This document shows positions 25,382 to 40,922 of a DNA stretch of 64,000 nucleotides, piece after piece. This DNA is from Pegea sp. RAD2-039 (taxonomy: Eukaryota > Chordata > Thaliacea > Salpida > Salpidae). The DNA lies in the NCBI GenBank assembly GCA_034620365.1, contig JAQGEQ010000177.1, positions 744,001 to 808,000 on the forward strand, read 5' to 3'. The notes beneath the pieces are model-generated. The model was given only the letters and a program-made list of their open reading frames with translations, did not search any database and was not told the DNA's origin. A program made the translations under genes and the position numbers. The number at the start of each line of letters is the position of its first letter. Position 1 is the stretch's first letter.

Positions 25382-27880
25382 TTAGGAAACTGGTAACTTC
25401 ATTGTATTGTAAGTATGATGACCATAAGTATGACCAATCATATACTTGTAACCTGTTAGAAATATTTGAAGTGTTCTGGTTTGTTGCTCAACAACAAAAA
25501 TTTTAAATGTACCTGGTATATAGCCAGTATATTTAGGGACCATTCCTCTATTTGGTGGGTAGATAATATTCTTATAATGTCCTTCACTACTAGGTCGTTG
25601 CTGGTTAAACTGAAGAAGAGCTTCTTTGTTAAACTCTTGTCGCTTCTTTTGTTCGTCTGTAAACCGCTTCAAGCCGTTGTTAGTTTGTCTTTTATAATTC
25701 AATGCAATCAGATCTCGAGTTCGAGGAACGAAGCCAGTAAAACCTGAATAATAATAAAGATTTATGTATTGATATAAGCTCTGAAAGTTGTTTTACTGTC
25801 ATTTTATTTTGTACTTAAACAGTTGTTTGGACTAAAAAATGGGTTCGATTTGGTCATTTGCTGTTATTATTATTTTATCTAATATTTGTGAACATATTTA
25901 TTTTAATAGATTTTAATTCGATAGTTTTAAACTCATAAACATCTCAGTCTACTCTATATGAATTTTAAATATATTTGTTATACTTTTTGATAATAAACTT
26001 TTTATTGAAAGTAAATCACCTGTTTTAAACCATTTCATTTCGGAATCATTTTCTAATGAATATGGAGATCCATAAGGTTTAAACTCGTGAGATGAGTTGT
26101 AAATTGGAATCTTATCATTTATCGGATTTAAAGGAGTTGTCTTCTGCTGTTTTAGTAACTGTGATAAAATTTGATAACGTTGAATAAAAGAATTACTTTT
26201 TTTGTTTATTTGTAGATTATTCTATAATTAGCATGAAGTCTTAATGAACAAATATAAAACAGCATATTTGGAATCGATCGAAACATTTCAATGAGTATAT
26301 ATTTTGTTTTACTTTAAACTTTAGGATTAATTTCGTTTAGAATGTGTAGTTCAGTCATTTCTTATTTAGATATAAAATGATATAATAAATATTAAAAGTT
26401 CTTATTTAATGCTTTGATAAAATAGAAATATTTTATCCAAATCTTTTAGTTATACCTAAAGTAATTTGTTAGTTATTTTTATTTCTATTTCTTACAATTT
26501 TTTGAGTTTCACTAATTGGCTGTAGCTTGCCAGTTTGCAAATCAATAATCTCTTTCAATTGAGCTTGATCTCTGCTTCTCTGACGTTGTTCATTCTCATG
26601 ATGTGAAATTGCTGACATACAAACATCTGCATATCGTTTTGCAAAGTAGTGTTGACGTTTTGGTATATACCCTGAAAGCAAATAATGTCATTGATGAATG
26701 TCATGATTTGATACTGATGAAAGTTTTGATTAAATAAACTTTTGTACAATCTATTTATTACCAGTATATCCTGGTAACATGTCATTAACAAGATTTTGAT
26801 TTCCAAACATGGATGTTCTTTTTGAGATTATTTCTGATCTTTCATCAATCTTGGGTTCATTTAGAGAGTCAAGTGAAGTCAACACATAGTTTCCTGATTT
26901 TTTTACAGATTTATCAGTTAAAATTTCTAACGAATGACGTCCATAAGTTTTTCCAATTCGATATTTAAACTGCGGTAAGTAGCCACAATACCTGAGAACA
27001 AAACAATGAATCCATTTATGATATCAGTTTACAAGTTGTTGTTTTATAAACTTATTGAATTTTAATCATCGTTAGAAATAAAGTTTCAGCGTTTATTTTA
27101 AAAATAAAACATTTTATTGCAGAACAAAAGACTTTTAAGTAACTAGATTAAAGAATTTTAAAACAACTATTTTATTGTTTTTTTTTGTTTTATTTGTAAT
27201 AAACCAAGTATATCAATAAGTTAGATAATTCAGTTAAATAAATGTTTCAGCAAATTTACTTTTAAACATTTATTATACAATTTGATCCTTTAAACTCATT
27301 ATCATGATTTCATAATATGATGTTTAAAGTAAATACTGATCAATCTAAATAAAAGAAGCAAAATTCGTGTTTAATTTTAATTAAATTGTTTAAATTTGCT
27401 GAAGAAACATAAAAATTTTACTTTTACTCTGTTTACTCGATAAATATTAAAATGTAATTAGTCTAAAGTAAACTTTAAAACTGATTTTAAACAAAAAATT
27501 TTCAACCACCAAAACCCTATAATATTATATAAAAGATCTTAATTTGAGTAAAACATTTAGCTAATGTAACAATTTGCTACTTATAGATTTATTTTCGATT
27601 TTTAGGGAATATAAAAAACGAAAACTGTAACTTGAAGATATTTTCGAAAATGAAACTTGTAGTTATCTCATTATAAATATATTATCTTAGTTTTTTATTG
27701 GGTAATAGTTATTACTAATTTCAGTTTTTTGCTGATATCTTAAAAACTTCTGTAAAATTAATAAATTTATAAAAGTAATAAGATGAACAATCGTAATTAA
27801 TAAAGTCTTAATATATATGAATTCACTTGCTTTGGTAAATAATGAGGTTCTTCTGAGAAATATTTTGGTTTTCCTGGCAT
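25382..27880 (-). CDS. cimip2: CIMIP2/FAM166-like ciliary microtubule inner protein, 6 exons
   Basis: Member of the CIMIP2 (FAM166) family, proteins bound inside axonemal doublet microtubules of motile cilia. Minus-strand exons: 27831-27880, 26762-26991, 26496-26671, 26020-26158, 25513-25743, 25382-25452. Together they encode 298 aa (vertebrate FAM166A/B about 275-317). The family's repeated G-Y-x-G-x-P motif is seen four times: YCGYLPQFKYRIGKTYG near residue 17, GYTGYIPKRQHYFAKRYAD near 90, GFTGFVPRTRDLIALNY near 200, and KYTGYIPGYKYMIGHTYG near 265. Exon 1 joins exon 2 in frame only if intron 1 begins with GC (AAA/GCAAGTG), a recognised minor donor class. The last intron (25453-25512) is 60 nt, stop-free and in frame. 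Whether this is the A, B or C type is not resolved; the length and the N-terminal HYLP favour the A/B side. Confidence 0.9.
26992..27830. other. Intron 1 of cimip2
   Basis: This 839-nt AT-rich intron contains no recognised feature. A missed microexon cannot be excluded, and would offer an alternative to the GC donor. Confidence 0.5.
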
Positions 27881-27896
27881 TATTTCTATTTAAAAT

Positions 27897-30215
27897 CTAG
27901 AAATACATTTGATTAACAATTTTTAGACAAATTTATAAACGACTATTGAATTGATAACAAAAGTTCTTTGCAAATTGTATCTTCTAGAATGAAAGAAATA
28001 AAAACCTTAAAAGCAAAATTTATATTCTATTGCTTGTAAAAGTAAGTTTAGTGGATTTATTTAGACGTTTTAATATTTATTAAAATTTACAGCAACTGAA
28101 TTATATGCATTTTTAAATATATAAAGTCAAATATTTCTTCCATTTAAAAGCAAATAAAAAAGTATTTTAATACTTTCCAAAAATTTAAATATTACAACAA
28201 CTTTGACTCGATCAAATTCAGCAAAATAAAAAGAAACAAAAATGAAATTTTCAGATTTGAAATACACAACTTAAAGCTATTGTTAAACAACTGACATTTA
28301 AAAACGTACACGTCTTGCTAATGAAGCTTTGTAAAAAGAATTCAGTTAGTTTATCGATACTGAACACTTTAAACTACTTTTATTGGGTACTCTTTATAAA
28401 CATGAATTTGTCACAGAATAGAAAACTGAAGTGGAAAAAACTTAGGCGCCAATTCCAAGCTCTTACAAAAACTTAAACTAATCCTTAAACAAACGTTTTA
28501 CAGTTTGCAACAATTAAGGCTTAACTAGAACTGTTACAAAACTTATTTATGTCTTTACGTACATTATATTCGAGTTTTGTGTTTTTGCTGTCACAATGTG
28601 CAGGTAATCCCTGTTGGTTTTGCCTATCTCATTTTGTGGTCTAGATGGTATCATCGCTTGACAACGCAAACATAGGCTTGGCCAATGTTGTCACAGTACC
28701 AATAAAATTCAATTCAATCCAATCTTATTTACTTGCTTGAATTAAAATCAACGTATGTATTTTATTTATGTACTTTAGTTGGATATAAAATTCTAATAAA
28801 ACTAAATTTAACAAAGGATTTATGTGGCTTGCTAGAATTGATTAAAAGCAACTTATGTTAAACACTTTTTGATAAATTAAAAAGCCTAAAATTATTCAAC
28901 AATTTATTCAAACACTAAAAGTACAAAAGTTGCTACAACTTCAAATTTGAATGTGATAAATGACCAATAACAAATTCTTCTGATATACTTTTTACTTGAA
29001 AGTGTCTATTATTACTGATAAAAACTATCAACAAAATATTATAATATTAAAAAAACTGATAATTATTTTACGAATATAAATATGGAATAAAAACTATGAA
29101 TCAACATTTTAACCAAATATTCTTTTTTACAAAATACTTAAACATGTTATAACTAAATAGATATAACAGAATAAAACTAAAAAGATTGTTTTTTTAGATT
29201 TAGAATCACAAAAATGATTCTATAAAACAAATACTTTTATTACTAGTCAACAAGAAGCTATTAATTTCAGAAACCTTTTTACAAACTATTAGAGAGATGA
29301 TTTAATTACCAATTATTTTTTCAAAAATTTAATAAACTCTAAATCACATAAACAGTTGATTCTGTTAGTTTAACACCTTTGAAATAAAACAGCAAATATT
29401 ATCAGCTCAATTTCCACAGCTTTTGTGCAAAAAATCAGCTTTTATAGCAACAACTTAAATTAAGCTGAAAACTAGTTCGGCTTTTTTTTTACAAGCGTTA
29501 GCGGGTGGGTTAGAAAGACTAACTAAAAGATTTCAAGTATACTTCAAATCAGCTTCTATTCAATTTGCAAACTGTAATTGAAATCTAATTGTATTTTTCA
29601 TTTCATTAATTTCTTACAAATACAACAAAATCGCTAACATTTTCTATCTTTATCACTTAAAAGAAATTTTTTTAGATTTGAAACACTATTAATTAAGTTT
29701 ATCACAGCTGAAAAATACTGCATGCTAATGAGATAAAGATCAAATTAACAATTCAAAAATAGAACTAAAAAACAAAAAACTACGCCCCTTGCTATTAAAG
29801 AAGCTATTGAAATCTTGGGTAGTCGTGTAAACATTTAATTCAGTTAAATTATTAACTTTAAGTTCTAAGATATAAAAAAGTATAAAATGTCAATCAAAAG
29901 ATATGATTCAAAACTAATTTAAAATTTAAGCAATTTATTTATACAGCAACAAAGAAAATTTAAGAATTTTGAAATGAAATATTTAAAGAGGAATTTGAAT
30001 TATCGAGATCCTTAAATATAATTACATGAGATCATTGTAACCAATTTACAGATTAAATTGTATCTTATACTGTAAATTTAAATTTAGAAATTCACTTCTT
30101 AAACATACAAACTAGTAATAAATCTTTAAGTATACTCATGTACTTTTATTTACAGATATTTATCATTTTCAACTTAAGTTTAAAAGGTTTTTGACTAGGT
30201 GATTTTTCATAAGCT
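27897..30215. other. Intergenic DNA with a possible transposon tail
   Basis: No gene supported. The block 28555-28740 is less AT-rich and ends in AATAAAATTCAATTCAATCC, a short tandem motif of the kind found at 3' ends of non-LTR elements. At 29775-29837 a 20-codon open stretch (TTPLAIKEAIEILGSRVNI then stop) looks protein-like but has no partner exon. Confidence 0.4.
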
Positions 30216-31601
30216 CTATAATAGTCGAGGAGTGGCTGAACCCAGATGAGTTTTAAGCTCATCAAGACTTGTTTTGATAAGTTTTGCTGGAACAGTTGAC
30301 CCTAGTCTACGGTACGCTTCAATCCTGCAATTAATTTTTATTGAAATCATTTAGAATGAAAGATTTATAACTACTTGGAGAAATTAAATTGCATGGAGAA
30401 AAGTACAATCAACAAGAATTTAATAGATTAAATAAGTTTTAAGCCAAGTATAAGAACAAATTCAATTAATATAACTGAATACAACCTTCAAGAGATACTA
30501 TTCTTTACTTGAAATATATTTGTGTTTATAAAGTTTAATAACTTGCAAAAAAAGTGAACCTGTGTGCACCAGAAAAGGAGTAAAAATAATTTCCGCCTTT
30601 TTCTCCAGTTACCCACAACACGTCAACAGCAGGAATATCTATTTCCTTTTTAGACTCCTAAATCAGTAAAGTTGAAAAGAAAACTTTATTATTTTTCAAT
30701 TTCTTTTGGAAATAGTTTACCAATTTAAAAAATTATGATTAGCTAAGTAAAAGAATCAGCTGATATTTTTAATACAATACAAAATTCTTTAGGTTAATCA
30801 AACGAAATTAATGTATGCAAAGACTGTAGAATATATCATTTTGACAAAACCAACTTTCATATAAAGCTGTACTTTAAATATTATTAAATTATTTCAATTA
30901 CATTTTGCAGTTATTAAAAAAAGAAGAATTTCAGTTACATACTTTCATAATTTGTAACAAATCTACTATCTTATTTTCATTAATTTCTTCTTCAAAAGGA
31001 CAAATTAGTTCTTTAATAGGCATATGATGAATTTCTCCATCAGCTTGATCAATTCTATTCTCTAATGAACTATTTGATTCCCTAAAATCTAATTCCTTTA
31101 TTTGTGATTGCTTGAACCCTGTTCCGAAATTCGAACCATACTACAAAGATAACTTTCTAAAGCTTGGGTAAAGTAATTGATTTGTTTTTAAAAGTAAAAT
31201 ATTTGTCATTATAGTTTTTAAATTGGTTTATTAATTCTATATTGTATCTTCACAAAGTATATTAATCGAATGTATAAACTAAAAATAAAAAAGTTAGATT
31301 TTGTTGTGCATAAAAATACTTTGCTTAAATTAATAGTTTATAAAATAATAGTTAAAATAAACTAACCTCATAGTCATTCTCAGCAGTGGATTTTTTTACA
31401 GAAAATCTTATGGAAGGCTTTTTTGTTTTTCGACACTAATAAGGTCGAAACAAAGTTGTACAGTTAATATAAAAAATTTATTTTTATTCATCTAATTTAA
31501 GTTTGGTGACGCTTAATTTTTTTTTTTGAAAATAAATAACTTTTATTTACCCTAATGCAAGAGATAAGAATTGAAGAAAACAGTATTCCAAGTAAAATCA
31601 T
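30216..31601 (-). CDS. srxn1: Sulfiredoxin-like protein lacking the catalytic cysteine, 5 exons
   Basis: Sulfiredoxin uses ATP and one Cys to reduce sulfinylated 2-Cys peroxiredoxins. Minus-strand exons 31551-31601, 31367-31435, 30943-31140, 30560-30657 and 30216-30324 give 174 aa (human 137). The fold matches throughout: [61 protein letters not shown] and the end SATPRLL. The active-site loop reads SFSGAHR where sulfiredoxins have FGGCHR, so Cys99 (human numbering) is Ala. Human Arg51, Ser64 and Thr68, which contact ATP, align with Cys, Asp and Ile. Lys61, His100 and Arg101 are kept. Residues 2-16 are hydrophobic ([15 protein letters not shown]) followed by basic residues: a membrane anchor or organelle signal. 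The introns are intact and the frame is open, so this looks like an expressed pseudoenzyme rather than a dead gene. Confidence 0.9.
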
Positions 31602-31636
31602 CAAACTTAACTCAGAAACATTAAACTTGCTTAAAG

Positions 31637-33299
31637 CTGCAGTTTAAAAATGTTGATAAAAACTTTTGATAGATATCTAGCAATTAATTTTCTCACCTGA
31701 GAAGTTAAGTGCTTTAAAAGTATCTTCTTTTATCATGTTTATTTATCAAAGTAAACACATTACAAATAAATTGTTTAAAATCGAACTTCTTTTTACATTT
31801 ATTATTTTATGAGTTTAGCTAGTAATCAACAAATCATAATAGAAAGCTTAAATAAACTAAAGACATATTCTATATGGCTTTAATTAAAATAAAATTGTAA
31901 GTAAATCTATTAAAAGACTAAGCTAATTATAATCCAAAAAGTTAAAAAATACTTTGGCCGAGAACAGCCATGCTGACAACTACATATAAATAAAATATTT
32001 GTAAATGTAATTAAAAAAGTTTTCAAAATTAGATTTTTTTATACAAAAATTGAACTAAATTTGTTTATGTACTTAAAACTACTTGTTTGTTATTAATTAA
32101 TATTGACCTTAGTTACGTTACTTTTTGACTTTTTTTATTATGTACATATTCGGATAAAAAGTCGTTCAGTGCTGTAACAAAAATAATATTCAAACAAATA
32201 ATAAAAAAATAACTTTTATAAATCTACGGTAGTCAAACTTTGGTAAAATTAAACTTTGATGAACACGATATCATTTCACAAACCACGTAAAAGTTGATTA
32301 TCATCAAGTTAAAAAGCCGAACTTAAAAAAGATTGAATAAGCTTTCTATTATATCAATGAATAAATATATGGCAGTAGAAGTAATTTCTTAATTCAATTA
32401 AGCAAAACATTATGACATAAAATTATTTCTATATATAAGTATATAGTTTTAAATTGCAATAAGTGTTTGAGAATTACAAAAAAACTTAAAGATTTCTACT
32501 TATTATCTTCCTACATATTTATTTCTACCATGTAATTCTATTATCTCTGCGTTAACGGTTATATGATCCATACAAATAGTCTTGTATCGCTTATGAGTAA
32601 ATTTGTGACTTTCACTTTCCTACATCGCTGTAGGACTGTTATAGGTGCATGTTTTCCAATTAGTTTAATAAATAAATAAAACTTACAAAGCATTATATAA
32701 TCTATCAACGTAAACAACTTTTTTATGCAAGTTAGTTTAGATTTTATATGAGGTAGGAATGATTATTTAAAGCTAGATAATTTGAACTATCAGGTTGACC
32801 AAGAAACTTTATTTCTTTCAAAATCAATCTATAAAAGCAATAAAATCTGTCTATAAGAGACTGCATTTGTTATTGTATCTGAAGGAGCAAGCACTTACAT
32901 GGTTTTGTAAATATTATTTTTTAATAAATTTGTTTTTTTTAACTTACATCATATAAATTTCGATCAATTTCAAAATATCCAAACTTTTTCAAAAATCAAA
33001 ATAGTTAAGATTAAACTTTAACAATCATTAAAATCATTTGATGTCAAATGTTAAAGTAGTTATTTTGAAAAAAATTTAAAATAAGCATTTTTTCCTGTGA
33101 TGTAAAATTATAACCCATTTGGCTTACAGAAAGATGCAGAACTTGTTAAAAATGTAGTTGATCTAACAACCAAAGCTGAAGTAGTCAGACAAACAAACAA
33201 GACTTCCCGAAAATATTTCTGCTTAGCCTTACACTGATATTTAGAATAATTTTTTTTTGTTTCTTGATGAGTAATTAGAATACAAATCAGTTACAAGTA
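31637..33299. other. Intergenic AT-rich DNA
   Basis: No gene or RNA feature supported. The part beyond 33120 may belong to the 3' end of the minus-strand LINE remnant, but no reverse-transcriptase motif could be read there. Confidence 0.45.
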
Positions 33300-35580
33300 A
33301 AGACGGTTTGCATACACAAACATACTGACATCATCTACTGCTACTAATCTTCTGATGAGGTCTTCAATAAAAATTATTAAGAGAAGGGACCTAGAAAGGA
33401 ACCCTGAGGAACACCACTGGTGACTTGACTACGAGTATTAAAGGTATTTTAAATGATTAGTCATGTGATTGTGAATAATATGCTCTTCAGTTCTGCAGAT
33501 AACTGAAGTCAGCGATAACTGAAGTCAGGTCTGTAGTTAAGTGCGGTGTTTCTGGGACTATTTTTATAAATAGGAGTAATGGTAGCTTTCTTCTAAATTT
33601 GTAGAACTCTTCCTCGCCTCAGAGTGATATTAAAGAGTAGCGATAAAGGTAGTGATATAGAGGAATTAGTTTTTCTTTAAAACAAAGCAGAGATCTGATC
33701 TGGGGTGTTGGAAACTGATAACTTTAAAGAAGAAATAATCTTAGTTACCATATCGACCCTTATGTCAGGATTTTTTATCTCAAGGACATTTGTGAGAATA
33801 TAGGAGAGGGAAGAGAAGGGGTATTGCCATCATCGGTTATAACAACGATATCAAATTGATTGTTTAGCAATTCAGCTTTATTCTCCGGTTCCATCACAAG
33901 CTGGTTGCTGTTATCAAGCAAAGAAGGTATTTGAGATCTCGCCGTAAGCTTGCTAGGGTTTCTTGTTAGGTGAAGATAAGACTGCACTTTCGCTTCCTAA
34001 GTAGAAATTAGAAATAGATTTCTTGTAAACTAAACAAAGATCTTTGTACAGAGATTTGACGGAAGGGTCTGCTTTAGTTTGTTTGTATAGGAGGTTTTTT
34101 AAATGTGTTAAATTCCTTAAATATTTGGCCTTTTTTGACTCTATAAAATGGTATGAATTTTTCAATTTACTCTTTAATGATTTTGGTAAACCGTGAGTAA
34201 ATAGTATTGGTGTATTTGGTAGAGTTGAAAATAGAAATTCAGTCAACACCCAGTAGAAACTTGTTTATAGCATTATAATTTCCACGATAAAAATTCTGTT
34301 TGCTTCGAGTTTTAACGTTCATGGAAAAATTTTGATAGAGCTTGAATTCAATCATATTGTGATCGCATGTCAAAGCAAAGGGCTCTTTTTGATTTACGTA
34401 GATAATGTTCTCAGGTTTTGATGTGATAAGAAGATCCAAAGTATTGCCACTAACTTGGATCGGAAAGGTAGCCATCTGAGATAGATTATTGGCATCGAGG
34501 AAGCTTACAAGGGCATGACTTAGAATGGATGAATTATTATTGTCGCTATCCAAGTTAAACGATTTTCCCATAAATGCTAAATTCCGGTTATTCCAATCAA
34601 TTTTACTAAAATTAAAATCCCCCAAAATATATAACTCAGGAAACACAACACTCTTCAGAACCTTTAATAAGGCGTTAACAGTAACCTCATTATTAATTTT
34701 TGAGGGTGGTAGATAGGTACATATAAAACGAGAAAATTTGGACTTTGAGTAATGAAAATCGAAAGCGATAATCTCAAACCCTGGACAATTAATGACAATT
34801 AATTACGTAAATACCGCCGCTTCTATTATACAGTCTGTCACAACGCAAAACACAAAAAAGATTACCGTCAACCAGAAAAGAATCAGGATACACCGGTTTC
34901 AACTAAGTTTCAGCAATAAAAACAAATGTGAAATCTTGAAAATGCAAAAAAGCTTTCGATTAGAAAATTTTGTTAATAATTGATCGCGTGTTGAAGACCA
35001 TACCTAATGTAATAGAAGAGTTGTTTTTTTGATAGTTGTGAGATTCGATGATGGGCTTCTGTGAACTGATATCTTTGGCTGGAAGAATGGTATTCACGAT
35101 TGTGTTCGGAGAGAATTTATTTGCAACTTCCGTTTTAAAAAAAAAACCTTGACAATTCTCAAGACCCATGATGGACCTCAAACTTTGTTTTTGAAATCAG
35201 TTGGTTGTTCTTTCTGACCTCTGTTATACGCTTCTTTTAGAAGACGCATATTTTCTAAGCAACCATCTTCACATATATCATGTGCTAATCTAATGTGCTT
35301 GAATTTTCTGTCAAGTTTGATTTAAAAAAACTTAGCAAGAAACTTGCATTTGTTCCAACTTTTCTGAAAAGACATTTTTAGCGGTCTTTGATGATCTGAG
35401 GTCTTCGCTCCAAGTCTGGCCATTGGTACCCTTTGAATGAAACCATGAACTTAGAGCACATTTGATTTACAAACTTATTGTCATCATCTTCATTAGTCTC
35501 ACAGACATTATGTGTGCATTGATTGAATAAAATTAAGAAAGTATTTTTTATATTGTGGGAAGTTTCTGAAATCAATAACA
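33300..35580 (-). mobile_element. Decayed non-LTR retrotransposon (CR1/L2/Rex1-like LINE)
   Basis: Read on the minus strand, the pieces occur in LINE order. At 35200-35580 lies a broken frame resembling the end of an ORF1 (VGTNASFL, FFKSNLTENSSTLD). At 34239-35181 is an apurinic-type endonuclease: ITLGMVFNTRSIINK, FSRFICTYLPPS, YILGDFNFSKIDW, GNTLDLLITSKPENI and TCDHNMIEF. At 33775-34249 is the linker to the reverse transcriptase (KAKYLRNLTHLKNLLYKQ, KAELLNNQF). At 33300-33750 is reverse-transcriptase debris: ATITPIYKNSPRN, NYRP, then GVPQGSFLGP. Frames change at least three times and stops interrupt the RT. The RT stretch between NYRP and GVPQG is only about 40 residues, so most of the palm is deleted. 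The element cannot be autonomous. Confidence 0.88.
34239..35181 (-). pseudogene. LINE endonuclease domain remnant
   Basis: This is the best-preserved part of the retrotransposon. The endonuclease family motifs GDFN and CDHN are intact. The longest uninterrupted part is 135 codons (34239-34646), and the frame upstream (34647-34760) continues through TYLPPSKINNEV. Frame breaks occur between about 34760 and 34960 and again near 34240. The catalytic fold would cut the genomic target in a live element. Here the breaks make the protein incomplete. Confidence 0.8.
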
Positions 35581-36530
35581 TTTTGTAAGAGTATTAAAAG
35601 ATTCTATTATTTACAAAAAAACAAAGCAATAATTTTAAACATCACTATTATTAAAGAACTTTTATAGTTTAAAAAAAAAACTTATTTTCATTTAAGTGAA
35701 TCAAATTTATCGCGAGTTTATTTCTAAGCATACTTATTAAGGTCAAATGTACTTTAGTCATAAATAATTTAATAACAGCTAGAATAAAAAATTGTTGACA
35801 TTTAAATTTTTATAAGTCAGATAGAATGTTACCTTGACGATATTTTACACAAGCGTGGGTACAAGTAGATAAAAAAAATCAAATAATTATTCTTCAACAT
35901 TGTATAAATACTTTAAGTTCAGTTTTGTTACAGTTGCTTTATTTATTTATGATTATTCACCTGTCTATTATTCTTAGTTTAACTATAATATATATATTAT
36001 ATATACGATTTTCATTTATAAAATTTATTTATTTATTTATTATTATTTTTTTACGGTATTATAAATTTACTTTGAAAATAGTTATCATGAAATTATATTT
36101 TATATCAGGTTTGTTTTATTTATTTTTTTATCATGTTTAAGATGTATTATGTTTGATTTGTTCAATAACAAGAGTTTTAGGTGAAAGATTTCAAAACTAT
36201 TTCATATTGATTTATTTTAAATTAGATATAAAATTAGGTTTAAATTAAGAATTCTATAGATTTAATAACTAAATAATTATGAGGCTTATAATGATTATTA
36301 AAATTTGTAAAGAAGTTTTTAATATTTTTTTGGAGGTAAGTTTTAAACTGCGTTTAAAATATTTTTACAAACCTTATAACTAAAATAAGTTGAATGTCAT
36401 AACTAAGCATATTTTCTTTTAAAATATAATTATTCAAAATGTATTAGATGTATTAATTTTTATGGAATTAAATAATTTTAGGTTTTAAAGACATATTATA
36501 GAAGATATTTGATCAAATAGATTATTAATT
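35581..36530. other. Very AT-rich spacer with probable dzank1 5' UTR exon
   Basis: 35925-36140 is open on the plus strand but consists of Phe/Ile/Leu/Tyr runs expected from AT-rich DNA. A strong donor GAG/GTAAG (GT at 36336) and an acceptor TTTTAG ending at 36481 suggest a spliced 5' UTR for dzank1, whose ATG is at 36531. Confidence 0.4.

Positions 36531-40922
<4,392 letters not shown>

Noticed and set aside
25466-25747. 93-codon plus-strand frame opposite cimip2
   Set aside because: It is antisense to exons 5-6 of a gene with clear family motifs.
29775-29837. Protein-like 20-codon stretch
   Set aside because: No start, no partner exon and no recognisable domain; too short to call.
35925-36140. 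71-codon plus-strand frame
   Set aside because: Low-complexity hydrophobic translation of a T-rich tract; no support as a membrane protein.
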